From Actinomyces sp. (GTDB lineage Bacteria; Actinomycetota; Actinomycetes; Actinomycetales; Actinomycetaceae): DNA of 64,000 nucleotides. Shown here piece after piece: positions 16,738-25,804 of the stretch. The translations under genes and the position numbers were made by a program. The notes under the pieces are model-generated. The model ran no database searches, was not told the origin of the DNA, and saw only the letters and a program-made list of their open reading frames with translations. Every line of letters begins with the position of its first letter. Within the stretch, counting starts at the first letter, position 1. The DNA lies in assembly GCA_022649165.1 (NCBI GenBank), contig JALCNR010000003.1, forward strand, positions 62,001 to 126,000, given 5' to 3'.

Positions 16738-17969
16738 TGGCAGACTCCGCCGATGCCGGGCGCGGTGCGCCCGGCCGCCCTCGTCGATCCGGGACCGCGT
16801 TCCCGCGCCGCGGCGCCGAGGAGGACCTGCCCGTCCAGCCCTCGCTGACGATCCCCCCGCCCACCCCGCCGGGGCGGCGTGACCTCGCGAGCCTGCCCAA
16901 GGCGCACCTGCACCTGCATTTCACCGGTGCCATGCGGCCTCAGACGATGGTCGAATTGGCTCTGGAGCAGGGCGTCCGCCTTCCCCCTCACCTGCTGGAC
17001 CTCGACCCCCTCCGGGTGCCCGCCGACGCCCGCGGGTGGTTCCGCTTCCAACGCAGCTACGACGCGGCCCGCGCCCTCGTGCGCTCCGAGCCCGTGATGC
17101 GCCGCATCGTGCGCGAGGCCGCCGAGGACGAGGCCGCGGAGGGCTCGGTGCATCTCGAGATGCAGGTCGACCCCACCTCCTACGCGCCCTGGGTCGGGGG
17201 GATCACCCCGGCGCTGGAGATCATCCTCGACGAGGCCGCGAGCGCCTCCGCGGACACCGGCGTGCACATCGGGATCATCGTGGCGGCCTCGCGCATCCGC
17301 CATCCCCTGGACGCGCGCACGTTGGCCCGCCTGGCCTCGCGCTACGCCGGGCGTGAGGCGGGCCGGGTCGTCGGCTTCGGACTGTCCAACGACGAGCGGG
17401 TGGGAACCACGTCGGAGTTCTCCACCGCGTTCCACATCGCCCACGACGCGGGGCTCGCCGCCGTCCCCCACGGGGGCGAGTTGCTGGGACCGGAGTCCGT
17501 GCGCGAGGTCGTCGCGGCACTCGCTCCCCAGCGCCTGGGCCACGGGGTTCGCGCCACGGAGGACCCGGACCTGTTGGACCGCCTCATCGACGAGGGCATC
17601 GCCTTCGAGGTCTGCCCCACGTCCAACGTCCACCTGGGTGTCTACACCGACCTCGCGCACGTCCCGCTGCCCACGTTCATCCGCCACGGGGCGACGGTGG
17701 CGCTGGGGGCGGACGATCCGCTGCTGTTCCACTCCCGTCTGCTCGCCCAGTACGCCGCCGCCCGGGATGTCGACGGACTGCCGGATGCCGCGCTGGCAGA
17801 CCTGGCCCGCCAGTCCATCGACGCCTCTCTGGCGGCGGACGGGCTCAAGGCCTCGTGGCGCCAGCAGGTCGACGCGTGGCTGGAGGCACCGCCCCAGCAC
17901 GCCGCGCCGCCCGCGCTCTCGTCCGGGACGCCCGACGAACAGGCGGGCCGCTCGGATGCCCCACTCTGA
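16737..17969 (+). CDS. add: Adenosine deaminase
   Basis: A 410-residue amidohydrolase that would deaminate adenosine to inosine. Zinc and catalytic residues are visible in KAHLHLHFTGAMRP, the HGGE of VPHGGELLGPESV, RLGHGVRA and VALGADDPLLF. The first 45 or so residues are a Pro/Arg-rich tail not part of the fold, so an internal start cannot be excluded; the ATG at 16,737 is coupled to the hydrolase stop. An add gene near aspC and murB is conserved in actinobacteria. The HFTGAM motif marks a divergent branch, and activity on other amino-purines is possible. Confidence 0.87.
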   Translation: MADSADAGRGAPGRPRRSGTAFPRRGAEEDLPVQPSLTIPPPTPPGRRDLASLPKAHLHLHFTGAMRPQTMVELALEQGVRLPPHLLDLDPLRVPADARGWFRFQRSYDAARALVRSEPVMRRIVREAAEDEAAEGSVHLEMQVDPTSYAPWVGGITPALEIILDEAASASADTGVHIGIIVAASRIRHPLDARTLARLASRYAGREAGRVVGFGLSNDERVGTTSEFSTAFHIAHDAGLAAVPHGGELLGPESVREVVAALAPQRLGHGVRATEDPDLLDRLIDEGIAFEVCPTSNVHLGVYTDLAHVPLPTFIRHGATVALGADDPLLFHSRLLAQYAAARDVDGLPDAALADLARQSIDASLAADGLKASWRQQVDAWLEAPPQHAAPPALSSGTPDEQAGRSDAPL

Positions 17970-18801
17970 CGAGGGCGTCCCCGCCCCGCCGGGACCGCAG
18001 CCCACCGGGACCGGCGCGCCGCCGCGGCCCGGCGCGCTGGACCGCGTCCTCATCGCGCTCACCGACTGGTCGAGGGCGGCGGCCGCCCATCTGTGGGTGA
18101 CGCGATGGCGCACGCGCGGGATGCGCCCCGAGGACGTCCGCGCCCCCGCGCCGGCCGACGGTGCGGCAGGGGCCCCCATCCTCATCGGGCTGCCCGGCAT
18201 CCACGAGGAATGGCGTTCGATGGCGGTGTGGGCGTGGGCGTTGCGCGAGGACGGGTGGGACGTGCACCTGTTGCCCGAGCTGGGCCGGATGGTCGACCCG
18301 GTCGCAGAGCTGTCGGAGACGGTCGCCGGTGTGCTCTCGCGCGAGGATCTGCGCGACGTCGTCCTGGTCGCCCACTCCAAGGGAGGGCTGGTGGGCAAGG
18401 CCGTGCTCTGCGGCCCCGAAGGGTGGCGCGTGCGCGGGATGGTGGCCGTGGCGGCCCCCTTCTCCGGGTCCCCGGCGGCGCGGCTGATCCCCCTGGTCCC
18501 GGGCTTCCGGGAACTCGCCCCCGGTTCCCCCACGATCCGGGCCCTCGCCCGCCGCACGCGGGCCGACGCCCGGATCATCCAGGTGGAGGCCGCCTGGGAC
18601 CAGAGCGTTCCCGCTGGCCCTCTGCCCGGAGCGCGGGAACACGTCGTCCTCCCCTTGGCCGGCCATGAGTCGATGCTGGAGGATCCCCGCGCTGCCCGCG
18701 TGATCTGCGTCCTGGCCCTCCGTCTCCTCGGCCGGCGGCACGGGGCGAGCCCCGGCGCCCACGCCGGCCTCGCGAGCCGGACGGCGATAATGGGCCAGTG
18801 A
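17956..18801 (+). CDS. Alpha/beta hydrolase, lipase-like
   Basis: A 281-residue alpha/beta hydrolase with the nucleophile elbow VLVAHSKGGLVG and a C-terminal catalytic His in LPLAGHESML. The first 30 residues are Pro/Gly-rich. It overlaps the adenosine deaminase gene by 14 bases and the next gene by four (GTGA), so it belongs to the same operon. A Lys in the elbow (HSKGG) is typical of triacylglycerol-lipase/acetyltransferase-like hydrolases. Substrate unknown. Confidence 0.8.
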   Translation: MPHSDEGVPAPPGPQPTGTGAPPRPGALDRVLIALTDWSRAAAAHLWVTRWRTRGMRPEDVRAPAPADGAAGAPILIGLPGIHEEWRSMAVWAWALREDGWDVHLLPELGRMVDPVAELSETVAGVLSREDLRDVVLVAHSKGGLVGKAVLCGPEGWRVRGMVAVAAPFSGSPAARLIPLVPGFRELAPGSPTIRALARRTRADARIIQVEAAWDQSVPAGPLPGAREHVVLPLAGHESMLEDPRAARVICVLALRLLGRRHGASPGAHAGLASRTAIMGQ

Positions 18802-19595
18802 ACGCGAACCCCTGGCAGTTGTACGACGACCTCATCGACCTGGTGCCCGCCGATCTTCGGGTGAGCGCCTGGGCGCTGGGGGAGGTGGCCCTGGTGCGCG
18901 ACGACGCCGGCGGGTGCGGGATCGCCTCGCGGCAGCGCGGCGGCCCCTCCGGCGGGGACCCCGCGCCTCGCACGGGCGAGCGCCTGCGCGATGTCGCAGC
19001 GCTAGTGAAGTCCTGGGACTTCGCGACCGCCAGCCTGGGGTCCGCGGCCCTGAACTGCGCGCTCAACACCTCGGCGCGCGTGACGGCCCTCTCTGGTTCC
19101 GGAACCAGCACGGGTGACCGCGATGTCTTCGCCCGCGACGCTCCGCGCCTGCGCGGACGGCGCGTCGCGATGGTCGGGCATTTCTCGCACGGGATCCGCG
19201 CGCTGGAGGGCCTGTGCGATCTCACCATCCTGGAGCGCGATCCGCGCGGCGATGACCTGCCGGACCCCGCCTGCGAGTACGTCCTGCCGGCCTGCGACGC
19301 CGTGTACATCACCGGGATGGCCCTCGCCAACAAGACGCTGCCGAGGTTGGCGGCCCTCTCCGCTCAGGCGCGCACCGTCCTCACCGGCCCGTCCTCGCCC
19401 TTCGCCCCGGAGGTCCTTCCCGAATGGGGCATCGACCAGATCGCGGGAAGCTGGGTCACCGACGCGGGCCTGGCGGCCGACCTGGTCGCCCACGGCGCGA
19501 CCACGCCCCGGACGCGCCCGGCGACCCGCCGGTTCTCCGCGGCGCTCGCCGGGACGGTCGCGGTCCCCCGCGCGCCGGAGGCTCTCAGAGGCTGA
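18798..19595 (+). CDS. DUF364-type putative metal-chelation protein
   Basis: A 265-residue protein with the two-part layout of the DUF4213/DUF364 family. The N-terminal enolase-like part ends SAALNCALNTSARV. The C-terminal Rossmann-like part includes RVAMVGHFSHGIRAL and ITGMALANKTLPRL. The family has been linked to binding of metals or a methanopterin-like ligand, but its function is not settled. The GTG start overlaps the hydrolase stop. It ends the operon and runs 11 bases into the 3' end of convergent murB. Confidence 0.75.
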   Translation: MNANPWQLYDDLIDLVPADLRVSAWALGEVALVRDDAGGCGIASRQRGGPSGGDPAPRTGERLRDVAALVKSWDFATASLGSAALNCALNTSARVTALSGSGTSTGDRDVFARDAPRLRGRRVAMVGHFSHGIRALEGLCDLTILERDPRGDDLPDPACEYVLPACDAVYITGMALANKTLPRLAALSAQARTVLTGPSSPFAPEVLPEWGIDQIAGSWVTDAGLAADLVAHGATTPRTRPATRRFSAALAGTVAVPRAPEALRG

Positions 19596-20733
19596 TCCCG
19601 ACGGTGACCGGCTCCGGCGCCAGGTCCACGCCGAAGGCCTCGCGCACGCCCGCGCGCACCGCGCGGGCCAGCGCCTCGATGTCCGCCGAGGTCGCTCGCC
19701 CGCGGTTCGTCAGGGCGAGCACGTGCTTGGTCGACAGCGACGCCCTCGGCCCGGCCTCGTCGCCAGACCCCGGGAGCGCAAAGCCCCGGCCGAACCCGGC
19801 ATGGTCGATGAGCCAGGCGGCGGAGGTCTTGACCAGCCCCGCCCCCGCCGCGAAGCGAGGGGCGCCGGGAGGCAGCAGCGCGTCTGCGACGCCGACGGGC
19901 AGAATCGGGTTGGTGAAGAACGAGCCGGCGCTCCACGTGTCGTGGTCGGAGGGGTCCAGGACCATGCCCTTCGAGCGGCGCAGCGCCAGGACGGCCTCGC
20001 GCACGGCGCTCGCCGGAGCGCGGTCCCCGATCCCGACCCCGAGGTGATCCGCGAGCTCCGCGTAGCGCACGGGGGCGGACATCCCGGACTCCGACAGCGC
20101 GAAGGTCGCCTCCAGCACGACCCATCGCCCCGTCGGGCCCCACGCGCGTCCCCCCGCCAGCTCGGAGCCCGGCTCGAGGATCGATCGCTTGATCGCCGAG
20201 GTCCGGTACCCCAGTCCCAGGTCCTGCGCGGACACCACGGCGACCTGCTCCAGCGCCCGGTCCCATGTCCGCACCGACACCAGCGTCGCCGCGACGTCCC
20301 GCCCGTAAGCGCCGATGTTCTGGACGGGGGCGGCCCCGACGGTCCCCGGGATCCCGGACAGCGCCTCCAGGCCCGACAGCCCCCGGTCCAGTGTCCAGGC
20401 GACCAGGTCGTCCCACGGGGTCCCAGCCACCGCCGTCACGTCGACCGTGGCGCCTCCGCGCGGATCGGCAGCCGTCCGGGCCTGCGCGCGGACGCCGCGG
20501 CGCCCGTCGCGCACGACCACCCCGTCGAAGGGGCTGTCGGAGGCGAACAGGTTCGAGCCCGCACCCAGCACGAGGACGGGGCGGCGATCATGGTCCGCGG
20601 CGCGCACGGCGCCCACCAGCGCCCATTCGGCTCCCGCCTCCGCCCACGCCGACACGGGCCCGCCCACGCGCAGCGTCGTCGCCTCGCGCAGCCAGGGCAG
20701 CCGCGGGGTCATGGGGTCGCTCGGGTATGTCAT
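19585..20733 (-). CDS. murB: UDP-N-acetylenolpyruvoylglucosamine reductase
   Basis: MurB reduces the enolpyruvyl group to give UDP-N-acetylmuramate, using NADPH and FAD. The 382-residue protein shows the FAD-binding LVLGAGSNLFASD, the GIPGTVGAAPVQNIGAYG loop and the catalytic Ser in the SAGSFFTNPILP segment. These define the type I enzyme. It is single-copy cell-wall housekeeping and its place between rpmG and add matches actinobacterial order. It is convergent with the DUF364 gene. Confidence 0.95.
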   Translation of the reverse strand: MTYPSDPMTPRLPWLREATTLRVGGPVSAWAEAGAEWALVGAVRAADHDRRPVLVLGAGSNLFASDSPFDGVVVRDGRRGVRAQARTAADPRGGATVDVTAVAGTPWDDLVAWTLDRGLSGLEALSGIPGTVGAAPVQNIGAYGRDVAATLVSVRTWDRALEQVAVVSAQDLGLGYRTSAIKRSILEPGSELAGGRAWGPTGRWVVLEATFALSESGMSAPVRYAELADHLGVGIGDRAPASAVREAVLALRRSKGMVLDPSDHDTWSAGSFFTNPILPVGVADALLPPGAPRFAAGAGLVKTSAAWLIDHAGFGRGFALPGSGDEAGPRASLSTKHVLALTNRGRATSADIEALARAVRAGVREAFGVDLAPEPVTVGISL

Positions 20734-20867
20734 CGCTGTGCCTTCCGTCGCTCCGTCGTCCGCCGGCGAGGGCGTCCCCGGCGGTCCGGATCCGAGGCCG
20801 GCGGGCCGACCGGACGCCCCTGATCAGTGTCCCACCTCCGGGGGCCCGGCCCCAGGACGGGCCGACG

Positions 20868-22193
20868 TCATGCCCCCACAGCGGGCGCGACGGTCTCGGC
20901 GGTCTCCCGAGCCTCGACGGCCGGCGCGCCGGATTGGGCGGCCGGTGCGTCAGTCTGGTCCGCGCCGGGAACGCGACGCACATTGGGCGCGAGGGCGATC
21001 GCCAGCGCGACCGGCGCGACCAGAACGATCATGGCGCGGTGGTAGCCCACCGTCTCGGCCATCAGCCCCAGGACCGGCGGTCCGATCAGGAAGGCGCCGT
21101 AGTTGATCGTCGACAGCACGGACACCCGCGCCGCTGTCATCTCCGGCTCCTTCGACAGCGCCGAGGCGCCGGTGGGGAACACGAGCGCGGCGCCCGCCGC
21201 CCACAGCACGACGCCCACCAGCGCCAGCCAGGTCGCGGGCGCGAAGGACACCAGAGCCAGCCCGGCACAGGCGGACAGCATGAGGACCTGGAGCAGGCGG
21301 TCGGCGCGGAAACGCCGGTGCAGTCCCGTCGACGCCAACCGCACCGTCGCCATGACGGCCAGGAACAGGGAGAGCACGGCCGAGGCCTGGGCGGCGGGCA
21401 GGTGATAGCCGTCGATCATCGACAGGGCGAGCCAGTCGTTGGCCGCGCCCTCCAGCAGCCCCCCGGAGAGCACCATGAGGGCCACGAGCACCGTGCGCCT
21501 CTCACGCCATGCCCGCCAGGTCCGCCCCCCGGCCCGTTCCCGGTCCCCTGCCGCGGCGGCGTCCGCCTCACCGTCTCTCAGCCCGTCGACGGCCGAGAAG
21601 GAGGCGACCTCGTCCTCGGAGAGGTAGAAGTGGGAGGACACGAATGTGACGATGAGGACCAGAAGGCCCGTGACCAGCAGGTGCGCTGTCACGGAGACTC
21701 CGATGCCCGCCAGGGCCGCCCCCACGAGGGCGCCCGCCACCATGCCGGCGGAGAACATCGCATGGAGCTTGTCCAGGATGACGCGACGGCGCGCGGCCTC
21801 CACGAGCCCGCCTTCGATGTTGCCGGTGGCCGACCACAGCGACGAGCCGCAGCACACCGCGATCAAGCACAGGGACAGCGTCATACGCGATCCGACGTGC
21901 GCGGCCAGGGCAACGCCGACGATGCCCGCAGTCCACATGCCGACGCCGACGCGCGTCGTGGCCCGGGCCCCGATGCGTCCGACCAGCGGCCCCGAGGAGG
22001 GCAGCGCGACCAGCGAGCCGAGCGAGCCGATGAGCAGCATCTGCGCGAGGTCCGTGGGGGCGAGGTGCAGCGCGTCGCGCAGGGCGGGCAGGCGCGACAC
22101 CCACGATGAACTGGAGACGCCGAGGATGAAGAAAACCATGAGGCATGCCCAGGTGGCACGCATGGTGCGGGTGCTGGAGATGACAGGGGACAC
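20868..22193 (-). CDS. MFS transporter
   Basis: A 441-residue protein with about 12 hydrophobic spans in two halves. The first cytoplasmic loop carries SGPLVGRIGARATTRVG, the MFS loop 2-3 motif. It resembles the FucP/YbjJ-like branch. The C-terminus ends in a short Ala/Val-rich tail. The start is GTG with a weak ribosome site. Substrate unknown. It lies alone between murB and rpmG on the same strand. Confidence 0.82.
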   Translation of the reverse strand: MSPVISSTRTMRATWACLMVFFILGVSSSSWVSRLPALRDALHLAPTDLAQMLLIGSLGSLVALPSSGPLVGRIGARATTRVGVGMWTAGIVGVALAAHVGSRMTLSLCLIAVCCGSSLWSATGNIEGGLVEAARRRVILDKLHAMFSAGMVAGALVGAALAGIGVSVTAHLLVTGLLVLIVTFVSSHFYLSEDEVASFSAVDGLRDGEADAAAAGDRERAGGRTWRAWRERRTVLVALMVLSGGLLEGAANDWLALSMIDGYHLPAAQASAVLSLFLAVMATVRLASTGLHRRFRADRLLQVLMLSACAGLALVSFAPATWLALVGVVLWAAGAALVFPTGASALSKEPEMTAARVSVLSTINYGAFLIGPPVLGLMAETVGYHRAMIVLVAPVALAIALAPNVRRVPGADQTDAPAAQSGAPAVEARETAETVAPAVGA

Positions 22194-22389
22194 AGCAGGC
22201 TCCGGGGGACACGGCGAGGAGGGATCCGGGGGATGGGGACGGCCCTTCGGCAGGTGCCGGGGGCGTCCGCTGCGGCGGGGCCGTCCGATCCGATCATCGG
22301 AACCGGTCTCGCCACCGCGAGTGAGTGATGGGAGGAGAGGGGAGAGGACCGCCGGGACGCAGACGGGCGGGAGGCGCCCCAGAGGAGAA

Positions 22390-22421
22390 CCCCCGGTGAG
22401 TCCACAGGGACCGACCGGGGG
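22390..22421 (-). terminator. Terminator-like hairpin after rpmG
   Basis: An 8-bp perfect stem (22,390-22,397 with 22,414-22,421) about 25 bases downstream of rpmG, followed on the minus strand by GTTCTCCTCT. Confidence 0.5.
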
Positions 22422-22446
22422 CGACGGAGTTGCGGGGAGGCGGGAC

Positions 22447-22617
22447 TCAGCGGGTCTCGCGGTGCAGAGTCGACGTCCGGCAGCGCGGGCAGTACTTGTT
22501 CAGTTCGAGGCGGTCCGGCGTGTTCCGCCGGTTCTTCTTCGTGATGTAGTTGCGCTCCTTGCACACTGAGCATGCCAGCGTGATCTTCGGGCGCACATCC
22601 TGCGACTTGCTTGCCAC
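22447..22617 (-). CDS. rpmG: 50S ribosomal protein L33
   Basis: L33, 56 residues, with both CxxC pairs ([10 protein letters not shown] and [10 protein letters not shown]), so it is the zinc-binding C+ form. The true start is the GTG at 22,617; the longer open frame upstream reads into non-coding sequence and the tRNA remnant. In actinobacteria rpmG sits directly downstream of tRNA-Met. Here only a 3' fragment of that tRNA precedes it. Confidence 0.96.
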   Translation of the reverse strand: MASKSQDVRPKITLACSVCKERNYITKKNRRNTPDRLELNKYCPRCRTSTLHRETR

Positions 22618-22682
22618 GGTCCGTACCTCGCTTGATGATTCGTTCGCCGCCCGGCCACCCCGGTCGCCCGGACGATTCCACC

Positions 22683-22721
22683 TGGTAGCAGGGCGGATCG
22701 GAACCCGCGACCTCACGATTA
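22683..22721 (-). repeat. Decayed 3' half of tRNA-Met: likely attachment-site repeat
   Basis: Thirty-nine bases copy the 3' half of tRNA-Met, from the anticodon loop to the encoded CCA. Positions 22,701-22,721 are identical over 21 bases to 36,018-36,038, and the terminal TGGTAGC also matches. Small changes break the acceptor and T stems, and the 5' half of a tRNA is absent. It is in the same orientation as the intact tRNA-Met 13.3 kb away, the layout expected for the far end of an element integrated at a tRNA 3' end. Confidence 0.75.
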
Positions 22722-23000
22722 CAGGTTTCTCCGCCTCGGGCTCTCACGCGGCCGGGACGCTTGTCGGCGTTTGTCGCAACGATCCTAACCTACGTCAGTG
22801 CCGGCCTCCTCATCCATGTGGCCGCTCGCACAGTGCGAAGGGGCACATTCTGCTCTCCGGCGGCCCGCGGATGGAAGCTGAGGGGAGTCCGCTGGCCGGG
22901 CCGATGGCGGCCCGACGACATAGCCTTCTGTGTGGCAGCGGGGCGCGCCCGCTCCTGCGCCTTCTCATCCGCGCATGCACCCAGGGAGGCAACGACGGTC

Positions 23001-23696
23001 GTGATCACACTCGCAGGGCCCATCGGCAGCGGAAAGACGACCCTCACCCGCATCCTCGCCGAGGATCTGCACACCCGGGCCTTCTACGAACCGGTCGAGG
23101 GCAATCCGATCCTCGACGACTTCTACCGCGGCAACGAGGTCGCCGCACGCCAGCGTGCCGCCGGGGTCGCGGACGCGCACAACCCCTACGCCTTCCTGCT
23201 GCAGGTCTACTTCCTCAACCGACGATTCAGCGCCATCAAACGGGCGATGGAAGACGACAACAACGTGTTGGACCGCAGCATCTACGAGGACCGCATCTTC
23301 ATGCGGATGAACTACGACCAGGGCAATGTCACCCGCGTCGAGTGGGAGACGTATGACTCACTGTTCGAGAACATGATGGAGGAGCTCGCGTTCGCCGCCC
23401 ACAAGAAGGCACCGGACCTCATGGTCCTCATCGAGATCAGCTACCCGACGATGATCGAGCACATCCGCCGGCGCGGACGCCCCTACGAGCAGATCGAAGA
23501 GGATCCGAGCCTCGTCGGCTACTACCACTCCCTCCTGGACTACTACGCGCAGTGGAAGCGCGACTACCTGCGGCAAGGCATCAGCGACCTCATCGCCATC
23601 GACGCCGACAGATACGACTTCACCAACGACGCCCACGACCGGCAGGCGGTCCTCGACCAGATCCGCGCGCGCCTGCGCACCCTCGGCAAGATCTAG
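23001..23696 (+). CDS. Deoxynucleoside kinase family protein
   Basis: A 231-residue kinase with Walker A in ITLAGPIGSGKTTLT, the dNK signature LDRSIYEDRIF (usual ERS written DRS) and the lid-type RRRGRPYEQ. Such enzymes phosphorylate deoxynucleosides for salvage into dNTPs. GTG at 23,001 places Walker A at the N-terminus, as is usual; a GGGAGG lies about 12 bases before it. The open frame reaches further upstream but there it has no family similarity. It is the first gene inside the proposed tRNA-Met island. Confidence 0.85.
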   Translation: MITLAGPIGSGKTTLTRILAEDLHTRAFYEPVEGNPILDDFYRGNEVAARQRAAGVADAHNPYAFLLQVYFLNRRFSAIKRAMEDDNNVLDRSIYEDRIFMRMNYDQGNVTRVEWETYDSLFENMMEELAFAAHKKAPDLMVLIEISYPTMIEHIRRRGRPYEQIEEDPSLVGYYHSLLDYYAQWKRDYLRQGISDLIAIDADRYDFTNDAHDRQAVLDQIRARLRTLGKI

Positions 23697-23738
23697 CGAC
23701 AGCGATCGCAGGCACGCCGGAAGGCGGCAGGCCCGCAT

Positions 23739-24431
23739 TCAGTCCAGCAGCCATTCCCCGGTGAGGAGGAAGCCGGCGAGGTCGGCCGCCAGCACCAGGC
23801 CCGCTAGGGCGATGACGGCCGTCAGAAGCCCTGACAGACGACCGCCGTACCGGCTCTGGATCCGGTCGAACCATGCCGTCAGCCGTTGCTCGCCGCCTGC
23901 CAGGAAAGCGCCGGTGAAGACGAACAAGGGCGCCTGGCTGACCAGGATCCAGAGCACCTGGGCGCCGACGACGGTCGGAATGGAGCCGTTGTGACCGGAC
24001 AGGGCGATCAGGGCCAGGTATGACGGATCGGTGAGGGCGCTGAGGGAGAACAGGATGCCCGCGCCCAGCAGGCTACGGCCCGCCAAGCGCTCGGCCCGAG
24101 GGCCGTTCTCCGGTCTCCCCGGTGCGACCGTACTGCGTCGGCGCCAGCGTCTGGCGGCCCAGAACCACAGCAGGCCGACCGCGATGGCCTCCACGATCAC
24201 CCAGATCCTGTTGGAGACGCCACCAAGGAGACCGGCGGCATCCGTGACGAGCGTGCCCAGGCACAGTGAGGAGACGGTGCCCACGAGCACGGTCCCGACA
24301 AAGACCGTCCCGGCGAAGAGCGCGAGCGAACGGCGCGTGGCGCCTGCCCGAAGCGCGGCCACAGCCAGAACAACCCCCAGAATGTCGACGCCGGCGACGC
24401 CCAGGCCGGCGGCGATGAGGATCAGGTCCAT
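23739..24431 (-). CDS. Membrane protein, GAP/LysE-like
   Basis: A 230-residue integral membrane protein with about six spans split by a basic loop near residues 95-115. A short conserved-looking segment, SALTDPSYLALIAL, sits at the start of the second half. The layout recalls GAP/Sap-type and LysE-superfamily exporters, but I cannot name a substrate. It stands alone on the minus strand, convergent with the deoxynucleoside kinase. Confidence 0.55.
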   Translation of the reverse strand: MDLILIAAGLGVAGVDILGVVLAVAALRAGATRRSLALFAGTVFVGTVLVGTVSSLCLGTLVTDAAGLLGGVSNRIWVIVEAIAVGLLWFWAARRWRRRSTVAPGRPENGPRAERLAGRSLLGAGILFSLSALTDPSYLALIALSGHNGSIPTVVGAQVLWILVSQAPLFVFTGAFLAGGEQRLTAWFDRIQSRYGGRLSGLLTAVIALAGLVLAADLAGFLLTGEWLLD

Positions 24432-24488
24432 ACGAGCATGCTGCCAGACCTCCGTGGGGGTCGCCGGCCTCGCCGGCCGCGCCTGCGG

Positions 24489-24785
24489 TCACCGGGCGTG
24501 GCCGGCGAGGCCGATGTTGAGGTGGCGCTCCATGAGGGTGTCGTAGCCCCGCATCCGCTCGGCCTGGCCCATGACCTCATCCGAGTAGCGTCTGTCGAGG
24601 TCGCCCTCGTCTGGCTCGTCCGGTTCACGGAGCACCGGGTCGAATCCCGACCTGTACAGGTCGAGGACATCGACGTCGGCACCTCCCTGGCCAAGCGCCT
24701 CAACCACGTCTCCGGCGATGGTCGCGGTCAGAGACTGGGCGCGCGGGTGGGCCCAGACCACTTCGATACGCGGCACGACGGTCAT
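24489..24785 (-). pseudogene. Flavodoxin-fold NAD(P)H oxidoreductase, internally deleted
   Basis: A 98-residue frame. Its first 85 residues match the N-terminal half of the YwrO/KefF-type flavodoxin-like reductases (VVWAHPRAQSLTATIAGDVV, VDVLDLYRSGFDPVL). After RMRGYDTL, where family members go on to VFVFPVWW and the FMN loop, it jumps to MERHLNIGLAGHAR and stops. The intact enzyme would be about 200 residues, so the FMN-binding middle is missing. The ATG has AAGGAGA. It is third in a tetR-EamA-reductase unit. Confidence 0.65.
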
Positions 24786-24856
24786 TGTGGTTCTCCTTCT
24801 TCTGCCGGTTCTCTGTCGGGCCTGCCGGGATTCGGTCTCGGCCGGCTCATGCGATA

Positions 24857-25804
24857 TCAGGGGGCGGGAGTCCGCGCGACGGGGGGTGTCTCGGCGGCGC
24901 GGTCGGCTGGATGCGGGGTTCCGGCAGGCAGGACGGTGAGGACGAGCAGGGCGCCCGCGATGACCGCCAGCCCTATTCCGGCAAGGGGGGTGAGGCGTTC
25001 GCCGACCACGGCGACCGCCAAAATCGCGGCGATGGCCGGCTCCAGCAGCGTCACGGTCGTCGCCGTGCTCGCCGGCACGCGAGCCAGACCGATCCCGAAG
25101 AGGAGGTACCCGCAGAACATGGGGACCAGCGCCATGTAGCCTGCGACGAGGAACGCCCGCGGCGACTCCACGAGAGGCGCACCGGTGAGGAGGAGGACGG
25201 GAACCAACAGTGCGCCTCCCCCGCCGAAGACCGCTCCCATCGCCGCCGCCCGGTCGATGCCGCTCCTCATGAGCCGGCCGGCCGCCCACGAGTAGGCGGC
25301 GTAGGTCGCGCCGGCGACCAGCCCCAGGCCGATGCCGGCCAGGATCCCGATCGCCGAGGACTCCGACCCGCTCATCCGGGAGGCGCACAGCAGGACGCCG
25401 CCCGCGACGCCCAGCGTCGCTGCGAGCATCCACGACCGGCTCAACGGCCGGCGCTCCGCGAACCGTTCGAGCAGGCCGGAGGCGAGCGGCGCGGAGGCCA
25501 ATGAGACCACCGTTCCCACGGCGACCCCCGCGGCGCGCATCGAGCTGTAGAAGGCCAGCGGGTACACGCCGACCGACACCGCTCCCCACGCCACCACACG
25601 ACCCTGGGCGCGCAGCGATGGCCAGGCCGCCCGCAGAGCCGGAGCCGCGACCACCGCCTGGAGCAGCCCGCCGACGCCCAGCGCGGCCGCGCCGATCGCC
25701 AATGGGCCCGCCGCCGGCGCGAAGGTCGCCGCCGTGCCCGTGGTCCCCCACAGCACCGAGGTGACGGCGATCGCCGCGATGCCGACCAGCCGCGTCCGGC
25801 TCAC
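24857..25804 (-). CDS. EamA/DMT-family transporter
   Basis: A 315-residue protein with ten hydrophobic segments in two homologous halves, each an EamA domain (SVLWGTTGTAATFAPA at the start; LLEPAIAAILAVAVVGERLT in the second half). Drug/metabolite exporters of this type move amino acids, nucleosides or toxic compounds. The GTG start overlaps the tetR stop by four bases, so the two are translated together, and the TetR protein probably controls it. Confidence 0.85.
   Translation of the reverse strand: MSRTRLVGIAAIAVTSVLWGTTGTAATFAPAAGPLAIGAAALGVGGLLQAVVAAPALRAAWPSLRAQGRVVAWGAVSVGVYPLAFYSSMRAAGVAVGTVVSLASAPLASGLLERFAERRPLSRSWMLAATLGVAGGVLLCASRMSGSESSAIGILAGIGLGLVAGATYAAYSWAAGRLMRSGIDRAAAMGAVFGGGGALLVPVLLLTGAPLVESPRAFLVAGYMALVPMFCGYLLFGIGLARVPASTATTVTLLEPAIAAILAVAVVGERLTPLAGIGLAVIAGALLVLTVLPAGTPHPADRAAETPPVARTPAP

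Noticed and set aside
22683..22760. A functional tRNA upstream of rpmG
   Set aside because: Only the 3' half matches; the 5' half, D arm and the 5' side of the anticodon stem are absent and the T stem is broken.
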